From JAZNLR01 sp045579195 (GTDB lineage Bacteria > Bacillota > Clostridia > Christensenellales > CAMQZB01), in assembly GCA_045579195.1 (NCBI GenBank), contig JAZNLR010000068.1, forward strand, positions 1 through 5,143: a stretch of DNA of 5,143 bases, read 5' to 3'. Position numbers and translations under genes: made by a program. Positions within the stretch are counted from its first letter, which is position 1, and every line of letters starts with the position of its first letter. Of this stretch, positions 1-4,798 are shown one piece after another. The notes below the pieces were generated by a model that was not told the origin of the DNA, did no database searches, and saw only the letters and a program-made list of their open reading frames with translations.

Positions 1-139
1 CAATGCGATATGATATAAATCCCTTCACGCCCCACAGGGCATATCGCTTGTCGCAGGCAAATATCGCTCCCGAAGGGAATATCACAAATCTCGCAAGGGA
101 TTTATATCGCTGCGTGTTCTCCGTTAAGGATAACACGCA
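1..139 (+). repeat. Array of short hairpins separated by ATATCGC heptamers (repeat element, left end outside window)
   Basis: The heptamer ATATCGC occurs at 41-47, 61-67 and 104-110, with the variant ATATCAC at 79-85. Every interval between heptamers is filled exactly by a hairpin: TTGTC/GGCAA (48-52/56-60), TCCC/GGGA (68-71/75-78) and AAATCTC/GGGATTT (86-92/97-103). After the last heptamer comes TGCGTGTT/AACACGCA (111-118/132-139), extended inward by TCC/GGA. A GCCC/GGGC hairpin (29-32/37-40) precedes the first heptamer, and the reverse heptamer GCGATAT lies at 5-11. A longer alternative pairing joins GATATAAATCCCTT (12-25) to its exact complement at 95-108. The two T.G pairs in the stems at 48-60 and 86-103 pair only if the plus strand is transcribed, opposite to the genes. 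It is noncoding and resembles palindromic intergenic repeat families, but I cannot name the family. Its left end lies at or beyond the window edge. Confidence 0.75.
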
Positions 140-158
140 AACGCACACGGCATTTTTT
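137..158 (-). terminator. Remnant of the gene A terminator, one stem arm missing
   Basis: Bases 137-165 are identical over 29 bp to 1706-1734, which form the 5' arm, loop and flank of the B terminator in the minus-strand RNA. In B the partner arm and U-run follow. In A that position holds the last hairpin of the ATATCGC array, with no complementary arm and no U-run. The site is therefore probably not a working intrinsic terminator. The 8-bp hairpin at 111-139 could act as a weak substitute, but no T-run follows it on the minus strand. Confidence 0.5.
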
Positions 159-182
159 ATTTCAGTTGAATTACAATCGAGA

Positions 183-1424
183 TCAGTTTTCTCTCTTCTT
201 GGTGAAGACAACGATTGCAGCTGCGAGTCCGCCAAGGACAATTCCTGCTTCAGCCTGCTTCGTCGTTCCGCATCCGCCAACCTCAACAAGAGCAATTTCA
301 GAGCGGGCAACCGTCATTGCGGTGTTCATTGCGCTGACGTTCTTTGCGGCGTCAATTGCGGCATAAGCCTTATCAAGAGCGGCCTGAACGAGCTCCCAAT
401 TCTTCTTCGTGTAATGCTCGGGGTTGAACTCTGCGGCGAGTTCTGCCTTCTTTTCATCTTTCTTCTTCTGAAGCTCAGCTTCCTCTTCTGCCTTCGTGGG
501 AACGGCATCGATCTCAGCCTTTGCATCAGCAACAGCGGTGTTCATCGCCTCAACAGTCGTTGCATCGCTGATTGCAGCCTTTGCTTCGAGAACGATGTCA
601 CCGATTGCGCTCCAACGAGCAGAGGTATAGTCAGCCTCGTTCAAGGTTGCAACGTAATCATCGATCTCTTTCTTTGCGTTTTCCATGCCCTTCTTAACTT
701 CTTTGATTGCCTCAAAGTCAGCGCGCTTGGTCTCGTCATACTGATCCGCAAAGATTTCGAACTTCGGCCAAACCTGGTTCGTTCCCGGGCCGTATCCGCC
801 GTTACCGTTCTGGATGATGAGTCTGTCGCCGGCCTTCAGATGAACGCCCTCAAAGAAGCCGTGAGGATCGGTCGTGTCGCGAACCTTCTCTTCACGAACC
901 TTGACGAGGATGCCGTCAGGGTCTGCAACCCATTCGGTCATGACCATGTTGGTTGCCCACTGATTTGCAGCAGCCTTGCTGGTCACTTCAACGTAACAAT
1001 TCTCAACTGCGGTCAAGATGATGAATGCATCACCCTGGGTCTTATCCGAAGTCCACTGCCACATCTGCATACCAACCATATACGGCGAGTCAGCGCTTGC
1101 AACGCGGTCACTGGCAGCCGAAGGATTTCCGATACCCTTGAAATCTTTCCATTTCTGGATTTCGCTGTCATTGAAATTATCGGTGTTGATCCAACCGAAT
1201 CCACCCCAGATCTTGAGCTCTTTGATGGTGCGTCCCTCAGGGTTAGCAACGGTATGATAATAAACCTGGGTTTCTTCACCTTGGGAAGCAACCAACGCGT
1301 TTACAACGCTCGTTGCATCAAACACCGTGCCGTACTCAACTTCTGCGCTTGCAATGGAAACCGTTCCGAGCGCAAGCACAAGCGCCAAAACGAGAACCAA
1401 AAGCTTTGAAATTTTTCTCATCAT
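183..1424 (-). CDS. Gene A: secreted surface protein with FIVAR-like repeats and GGCG C-terminal anchor
   Basis: Complete 413-residue gene ending in TGA. Residues 1-27 are a Sec signal peptide: basic start (RKISK), leucine-rich core, likely cleavage after ASA. Residues 28 to about 225 form a predicted beta-rich region I cannot assign; it carries the family marks GGFGW (74-78), MWQW (121-124), QWAT (155-158) and VHLKAGD (194-200). After a KRADF junction, two FIVAR-like helical repeats (about 264-308 and 336-382) each start with a YT..W pattern (YTSARW, YTKKNW). A lysine/glutamate-rich helix joins them. The tail is GGCGTTKQ (383-390), a hydrophobic helix (393-407) and TKKREN. The likely role is a surface-displayed binding protein or adhesin; the ligand is unknown. 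It is closest to C in the second repeat. The first of two adjacent Met codons is only 4 nt from GGAGG and the second is 7 nt away, so the second may be used; the mature protein is unaffected. Confidence 0.93.
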   Translation of the reverse strand: MMRKISKLLVLVLALVLALGTVSIASAEVEYGTVFDATSVVNALVASQGEETQVYYHTVANPEGRTIKELKIWGGFGWINTDNFNDSEIQKWKDFKGIGNPSAASDRVASADSPYMVGMQMWQWTSDKTQGDAFIILTAVENCYVEVTSKAAANQWATNMVMTEWVADPDGILVKVREEKVRDTTDPHGFFEGVHLKAGDRLIIQNGNGGYGPGTNQVWPKFEIFADQYDETKRADFEAIKEVKKGMENAKKEIDDYVATLNEADYTSARWSAIGDIVLEAKAAISDATTVEAMNTAVADAKAEIDAVPTKAEEEAELQKKKDEKKAELAAEFNPEHYTKKNWELVQAALDKAYAAIDAAKNVSAMNTAMTVARSEIALVEVGGCGTTKQAEAGIVLGGLAAAIVVFTKKREN

Positions 1425-1428
1425 TTTT

Positions 1429-1433
1429 CCTCC
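1429..1433 (-). promoter_or_regulatory. Gene A ribosome binding site (GGAGG) that decides between two Met codons
   Basis: The minus strand reads AGGAAGGAGG just before ATGATG. GGAGG lies 4 nt from the first ATG (1422-1424) and 7 nt from the second (1419-1421). The corresponding spacings are 6 nt for B and 5 nt for C, so the second ATG is the better spaced. An imperfect 16-bp palindrome with CATG ends (1439-1454) lies directly upstream. Confidence 0.75.
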
Positions 1434-1476
1434 TTCCTCATGTGTTAAAACATGAATTTACAATGTGATTAAGTCT

Positions 1477-1482
1477 ATTATA
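1477..1482 (-). promoter_or_regulatory. Alternative -10 box for gene A
   Basis: A perfect TATAAT lies on the minus strand about 53 nt upstream of the A start codon. At 16-18 bp spacing there is only GGAAAA or similar, a poor -35 box, so this is a weaker candidate than the site at 1533-1561, or a second start point. The surrounding DNA is AT-rich, so a chance match is possible. Confidence 0.3.
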
Positions 1483-1532
1483 AACCATAATTTCAAAGAT
1501 TTTCCTTAAAAAATGTTGCATAAATCTATAAA

Positions 1533-1561
1533 ATTGTATACAAACGAGGTAATTCATGCAA
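1533..1561 (-). promoter_or_regulatory. Candidate gene A promoter (TTGCAT, 17 bp, TACAAT)
   Basis: On the minus strand TTGCAT (1556-1561) is followed after 17 bp by TACAAT (1533-1538). The -35 is weak (TTG matches) and the -10 matches five of six. The spacer ends in CTCGTTTGTA, the same 10-mer found at nearly the same position in the B promoter, which supports homology. The -10 lies within a 10-bp palindrome, TTGTATACAA (1534-1543). This gives a leader of roughly 100 nt. Confidence 0.45.
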
Positions 1562-1595
1562 AATTTGATTCGCGAAAAAATGAGATCCGTTTTGG

Positions 1596-1617
1596 GGAAA
1601 ATTTGCTCGAATTTTCC
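1596..1617. repeat. Perfect 8-bp inverted repeat upstream of gene A
   Basis: GGAAAATT (1596-1603) and AATTTTCC (1610-1617) are exact inverted copies separated by 6 bp. They lie about 35 bp upstream of the candidate A -35 box and 70 bp downstream of the B terminator. There is no U-run, so it is not an intrinsic terminator; an operator is possible. In the same spacer there is also an inverted repeat CATAGA/TCTATG (1668-1683). I see no gene in 1441-1689. Confidence 0.4.
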
Positions 1618-1689
1618 TCCTCTCTTCTCCGTCTTTTGGGGAGAGCTTTTTATCATGTTAACTCCATCATAGACTTTTCTATGTCAAAC

Positions 1690-1727
1690 AAAAAAAATGC
1701 CGCGTGCAAACGCACACGGCATTTTTT
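1690..1727 (-). terminator. Intrinsic terminator of gene B
   Basis: An 11-bp stem (1697-1707 with 1712-1722) with a 4-nt loop is followed on the minus strand by eight T residues. One position is C/A on the plus strand but G.U in the minus-strand RNA, so the hairpin is better formed in the B transcript. It begins about 30 nt after the B stop codon. A run of T on the other side also gives it the layout of a bidirectional terminator, although no plus-strand gene is seen. Confidence 0.9.
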
Positions 1728-1752
1728 ATTTCAGATTAACTTACCATTAAGA

Positions 1753-2979
1753 TTAGTTTTCTCTCTTCTTGGTGAAAACAACGATTGCAGCAGCAAGTCC
1801 GCCGAGAACGATACCAGCTTCAGCCTGCTTCGTGGTTCCGCATCCGCCAACTTCAACAGCGTCCAAAGCGGTCTTAGCAGCAGCTACAGCAGCCTTGATT
1901 TCGCTGGAGTTCTTTGCAGCGTCGATTGCAGCGTTAGCCTTATCGAGCTCAGCCTTTGCGAGTTCCCAATTCTTCTTGGTGTAGTACTCTTCTTTGTAGA
2001 TTTCAGCAAGACCTGCCTTAGCGTCAGCCTTCTCAGCGTCGAGGATAGCCTTCTCTTCAGCGAGCGTCAAAACTTCGTCAACTTTCGTCTTAACAGCGGA
2101 AACGATACCAGCGATGTCGTCAGCCTTCTCAACTGCAGCAACGTCTTCAAGAGCGGTCTCGATGAGGCCATTGATCTTGGTCCAGTTTGCAGCGGAGTAA
2201 TCAGCCTGCTTCAAGCCAGCGAGGATAGCGTTAACGTCTTCAGCACCCTTAGCCTTTGCATCGTTGAAAGCCTTGATTGCTGCGAAATCAGCGCGCTTCG
2301 TTGCGTCATAAGCGGAAGCATCAACCTTGAACTGCGGCCATACGCCGTTGGTTCCCGGAGTGAGCTCTCCGTGGGTCAACTCGATAACGAGCTTGTCACC
2401 CTTCTTGAGGTGAACGCCGTCGAAGAATGCGTGCTCATCCGTTGCATCCTTAACGTTTTCAGCACGAACCTGAACAACGATACCGTCAGCGTCTACAACG
2501 TACTGGTTGACTCCCATTCCGGTTGCCCACTGATTTACGATTGCACCGGTGTAAACGTCAACAAACGTGTCAACCTTTGCGGTCAAGACGATGTATGCAT
2601 TACCGATATCCTTGTGTGCTCTCCACTGCCAACGCTGCATTCCAACGCCGTAGTTTCCGCCGTCTACGCCTTCCTTTTCAGCGAGCAAATCGCTTCCAGC
2701 AGGGGCAACGCCAGCAACACCAACAGCAACAACGTAATCCTTGATGTCGCTATCGTCAAAGTCAGTGTAATCCATCCAGCCCCAACCAGCGTAGATCGTG
2801 AGCTCTTCAACGGAACCTTCTTTCTCGAAGATCTCGGAAGTTTCCTTACCGCCGGAGTTAACCATTGCATTGTTAACGTGCGTTGCGTTGAACTCAGTGA
2901 CAGGTCCTTCAGCGTTCGCGAACGAGAACATTCCCAAAACCATAGCGAGCGCCAAAACGATAACCAAAAGTTTCTTCAT
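1753..2979 (-). CDS. Gene B: secreted surface protein with FIVAR-like repeats and GGCG C-terminal anchor
   Basis: Complete 408-residue gene ending in TAA. The start is fixed by AGGAG/GGAGG about 6 nt upstream. Signal peptide 1-23 with likely cleavage after ANA. The unassigned N-terminal region (24 to about 218) carries AGWGW (64-68), RWQW (116-119), QWAT (150-153), VHLKKGD and TNGVWP. The KRADF junction at 228-232 leads into two FIVAR-like repeats (about 258-305 and 331-375), starting YSAANW and YTKKNW. The tail GGCGTTKQ (378-385), hydrophobic helix and TKKREN are identical to A and C. Cys380 in the GGCG motif is the only cysteine in the whole protein. It is closer to A than to C in the first half (DATDEHAFFDGVHLK against DTTDPHGFFEGVHLK). 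Flanked by its own promoter and terminator, it is probably monocistronic. A surface adhesin or binding protein is inferred from architecture; the ligand is unknown. Confidence 0.93.
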   Translation of the reverse strand: MKKLLVIVLALAMVLGMFSFANAEGPVTEFNATHVNNAMVNSGGKETSEIFEKEGSVEELTIYAGWGWMDYTDFDDSDIKDYVVAVGVAGVAPAGSDLLAEKEGVDGGNYGVGMQRWQWRAHKDIGNAYIVLTAKVDTFVDVYTGAIVNQWATGMGVNQYVVDADGIVVQVRAENVKDATDEHAFFDGVHLKKGDKLVIELTHGELTPGTNGVWPQFKVDASAYDATKRADFAAIKAFNDAKAKGAEDVNAILAGLKQADYSAANWTKINGLIETALEDVAAVEKADDIAGIVSAVKTKVDEVLTLAEEKAILDAEKADAKAGLAEIYKEEYYTKKNWELAKAELDKANAAIDAAKNSSEIKAAVAAAKTALDAVEVGGCGTTKQAEAGIVLGGLAAAIVVFTKKREN

Positions 2980-3050
2980 TTTTCTCCTCCATATAGATTA
3001 TGAAATAGTATTTATTGATCACCCTTCTCGGGGGTCATCCAAACTTATTG

Positions 3051-3080
3051 TTCCGCGTTTTCTCGTTTTCTTTCGCGGAA
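3051..3080 (-). promoter_or_regulatory. Hairpin in the gene B 5' leader
   Basis: TTCCGCG (3051-3057) and CGCGGAA (3074-3080) form a perfect 7-bp stem with a 16-nt A-rich loop on the minus-strand RNA, within the roughly 145-nt leader between the predicted start point and the B start codon. A weaker stem (GAT and ACCC pairing with GGGT and ATC, 3017-3039, one mismatch) follows nearer the gene. I do not recognise a known riboswitch. Stabilisation or control of the leader is possible, but nothing directly shows it. Confidence 0.4.
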
Positions 3081-3130
3081 GAGGAAATTTCCCAATTGAT
3101 GAAAAAAATACAGCCAAATTATATAATGAT

Positions 3131-3159
3131 ATTATGGTACAAACGAGACAGTTTGTCAA
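3131..3159 (-). promoter_or_regulatory. Gene B promoter (TTGACA, 17 bp, CATAAT) with embedded inverted repeat
   Basis: A consensus -35 TTGACA (3154-3159) is separated by exactly 17 bp from CATAAT (3131-3136, five of six matches). The predicted start point is near 3124. A perfect inverted repeat ACAAAC/GTTTGT (3139-3144/3151-3156, 6-bp gap) fills the spacer and overlaps the -35, and ATAAT/ATTAT (3123-3127/3131-3135) overlaps the -10 and start point. Both are placed where a repressor could act. Confidence 0.8.
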
Positions 3160-3242
3160 GTGTTCTTAAAAAAAAATCCCAAAATTCGACTTTTTTTCTG
3201 CAATTATCCATTTTTAACTTCCTTCCTCTTCTTTTCCTCTAT

Positions 3243-3276
3243 AAAAAAAGCCGCGCGCAAAATTGCACGCGGCTTT
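3243..3276 (-). terminator. Intrinsic terminator of gene C
   Basis: A GC-rich 12-bp stem (3247-3258 with 3265-3276) and 6-nt loop are followed on the minus strand by a run of seven T residues (3243-3249, partly within the stem). As in the B terminator, one base pair is C/A on the plus strand and G.U in the minus-strand RNA. It starts about 22 nt after the C stop codon. Confidence 0.9.
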
Positions 3277-3297
3277 CAAATTCATTTGATTCCGAGA

Positions 3298-4518
3298 TTA
3301 GTTTTCTCTCTTCTTGGTGAAGACAACGATCGCAGCAGCAAGTCCGCCGAGAACGATTCCCGCTTCAGCCTGCTTCGTCGTTCCGCATCCGCCAACTTCA
3401 ACGTCTGCGATCTCAGTGCGAGCAACGGTCATTGCAGTGTTCATTGCTGCAGTGTTCTTTGCTGCGTCGATTGCTGCATATGCTTTGTCGAGAGCTGCCT
3501 GAACGAGTTCCCAATTCTTCTTGGTGTACCACTCCTGCTTGAATTCAGCAGCGAGTTCTGCCTTCTTTGCATCTCTCTCAGCCTGGAGAGCAGCCTCTTC
3601 TTCAGCGATGGTAAGAACCGCGTCGATGTCAGCCTTTGCTTTCGTCACAACTGCATTGATTTCATCAGCATCCATAAGATCGGAAATATCTGCTTTTGCA
3701 ATCGTAACGTAATCAAAGATCTTGCTCCAGTTTCCGGAAGAATAATCAGCTTCCTTCAAAGCAGCAACCGTATTGTCGAGTGCCGTGTAAGCATCGTTCT
3801 TTGCGGTCTTCAGTTCTTTTGCGGTTGCAAAGTCAGCTCTTTCATTTGCATCGTATCCAGCGGGATCAATTGCAAAGTGAGGAACAACACCGTTGGTTCC
3901 GAGATATCCGTTTGCCTGAAGGATCACATAAACTGAGTCGCCTGCCTTCAAGTGAACCGGGGAGAAGAATGCGTAGAATCCGGTTGCATTCTTGACGAGT
4001 TCTTCGCGAACCTTAACTGCAGTTCCCTCCGCGTCTACAACGTACTGAAGAACGGTCATGTCGGTTGCCCACTGATCTTTAATTTCTTCGTCCGTGCAAA
4101 CGATCACGTAAGAGTCAACGAGCGCAGTTACGCGAATGATGCTCTGCTGGTCGCCGGACGCTGCCCACTGCCAACGCTGCATGGTAAACTTCATATCCGT
4201 GTCGGAATCCAAAACCTGATCATCCCAAACAGCAACACCGTCACCCTTGAAAGCAGCAAAGTTGTTAAAGTCAGAGTTCTCAACATCATCCGGATTGAAC
4301 TTTCCGTAACCGGCCCAGAACTTAAAATTCTGGAAGGTAACGACGTCCGTACCGTTGTGGGATTCCTGCGTCTCCGCACCTTCGGATCTACGGATACCTG
4401 TGACGAGATCGTAGAAAAACAAAGTTTCAGCACCTTCTGCGGATGCAACGAGTCCAAAAGAACCAAGCATCAGGCAAAGTGCCAAAACAACGACCAAAAG
4501 CTTCGTAATTCTTTTCAT
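3298..4518 (-). CDS. Gene C: secreted surface protein with FIVAR-like repeats and GGCG C-terminal anchor
   Basis: Complete 406-residue gene ending in TAA; AGGAGG lies 5 nt before the ATG. Signal peptide 1-27 with likely cleavage after ASA; Cys15 lies mid-core, not in a lipobox. The N-terminal region (28 to about 217) is the most diverged of the three. It keeps WAGYG (68-72), RWQW (115-118), QWAT (149-152), VHLKAGD (188-194) and TNGVVP, but lacks the tryptophan of GFGW/GWGW. After ERADF (226-230) come two FIVAR-like repeats (about 256-302 and 328-372), starting YSSGNW and YTKKNW. The tail is GGCGTTKQ with Cys378, a hydrophobic helix and TKKREN. The second repeat is nearly identical to that of A although the DNA differs at many silent sites. 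Own promoter and terminator, so probably monocistronic. A surface-anchored binding protein is inferred; the ligand is unknown. Confidence 0.93.
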   Translation of the reverse strand: MKRITKLLVVVLALCLMLGSFGLVASAEGAETLFFYDLVTGIRRSEGAETQESHNGTDVVTFQNFKFWAGYGKFNPDDVENSDFNNFAAFKGDGVAVWDDQVLDSDTDMKFTMQRWQWAASGDQQSIIRVTALVDSYVIVCTDEEIKDQWATDMTVLQYVVDAEGTAVKVREELVKNATGFYAFFSPVHLKAGDSVYVILQANGYLGTNGVVPHFAIDPAGYDANERADFATAKELKTAKNDAYTALDNTVAALKEADYSSGNWSKIFDYVTIAKADISDLMDADEINAVVTKAKADIDAVLTIAEEEAALQAERDAKKAELAAEFKQEWYTKKNWELVQAALDKAYAAIDAAKNTAAMNTAMTVARTEIADVEVGGCGTTKQAEAGIVLGGLAAAIVVFTKKREN

Positions 4519-4659
4519 TTTTTCCTCCTAACCTTGAAAAATGAATTTAATATATTTCCCCTTAGTTTCATCAGGGTAAAACCAAAATAATTTCAACTTC
4601 CGTTTGAAAAACAAAAGTCCACAAAAACACATCTTGCTTTTCATTACAAATATAACTTT

Positions 4660-4688
4660 ATTATAACTTTCTATGCGCTTTTTTTCAA
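4660..4688 (-). promoter_or_regulatory. Gene C promoter (TTGAAA, 17 bp, TATAAT)
   Basis: On the minus strand TTGAAA (4683-4688, five of six matches) is followed after exactly 17 bp by a perfect TATAAT (4660-4665). The predicted start point is near 4653, giving a leader of about 135 nt before the C start codon. A pair of 9-bp direct repeats lies just upstream of the -35. The leader is AT-rich and I see no strong structure in it. Confidence 0.8.
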
Positions 4689-4693
4689 TGAGG

Positions 4694-4723
4694 TTTTCTG
4701 CTAATCAACTGATCTTTTCTGCT
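4694..4723. repeat. 9-bp direct repeat upstream of the gene C -35 box
   Basis: TTTTCTGCT occurs at 4694-4702 and again at 4715-4723, 21 bp start to start, or two turns of the helix. The nearer copy ends 5 bp upstream of the C -35 box. The small inverted repeat ATCA/TGAT lies between them. The second copy runs into the palindrome GCTTTAAAGC (4721-4730). The placement fits an activator or repressor site, but no regulator is visible here. Confidence 0.45.
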
Positions 4724-4730
4724 TTAAAGC

Positions 4731-4766
4731 AAAAAAAAAGTGCCGTGTGCAAAAGCACACGACACT
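4731..4766 (-). terminator. Intrinsic terminator of gene D
   Basis: A 12-bp stem (4739-4750 with 4755-4766) and AAAA/TTTT loop are followed on the minus strand by nine T residues. One pair is C/A on the plus strand but G.U in the minus-strand RNA, as in the other two terminators. It starts about 32 nt after the D stop codon. Confidence 0.9.
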
Positions 4767-4798
4767 GTTTCTTTTAATTTGACTTTAATCCGATGCAA

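Noticed and set aside
41..110. CRISPR array from the regularly repeated ATATCGC
   Set aside because: The repeats are 7 bp and the intervals are 11-18 bp palindromes, far from CRISPR repeat and spacer lengths.
183..300. LPXTG cell-wall sorting signal
   Set aside because: No LPXTG or close variant precedes the hydrophobic segment in any of the four tails; the conserved motif is GGCG.
1438..1656. A 72-codon minus-strand frame upstream of gene A, with GGAG 5 nt before its ATG
   Set aside because: The translated sequence looks like AT-rich noncoding DNA, it spans both A promoter candidates and the inverted repeats, and has no counterpart upstream of B or C. A leader peptide is not excluded.
1682..1687. 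Perfect TTGACA on the minus strand just after the B terminator
   Set aside because: No acceptable -10 box lies 16-19 bp downstream (GAGTTA and neighbours).
3..3003. Two long plus-strand open frames of 468 and 496 codons (3-1409 and 1513-3003)
   Set aside because: They lie antisense to A and B, run through the noncoding array and terminators, and repeat the same peptide wherever the conserved tail is read backwards. They lack convincing ribosome binding sites. They stay open because the minus-strand genes avoid the codons that would make plus-strand stops.
4472..4476. Cysteine in the gene C signal peptide as a possible lipoprotein site
   Set aside because: It sits mid-core in ALCLML, not in an L-[AS]-[GA]-C lipobox, and an ASA signal peptidase I site follows.
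4561..4578. CCCT/AGGG hairpin in the gene C leader
   Set aside because: Only four pairs with a loop of about 10 bases and no extension; indistinguishable from chance.
3160..4590. Plus-strand open frames antisense to gene C (3160-3936 and 3952-4590)
   Set aside because: Same reasoning: mirror image of the paralog on the other strand, with no start signals and no recognisable protein features.
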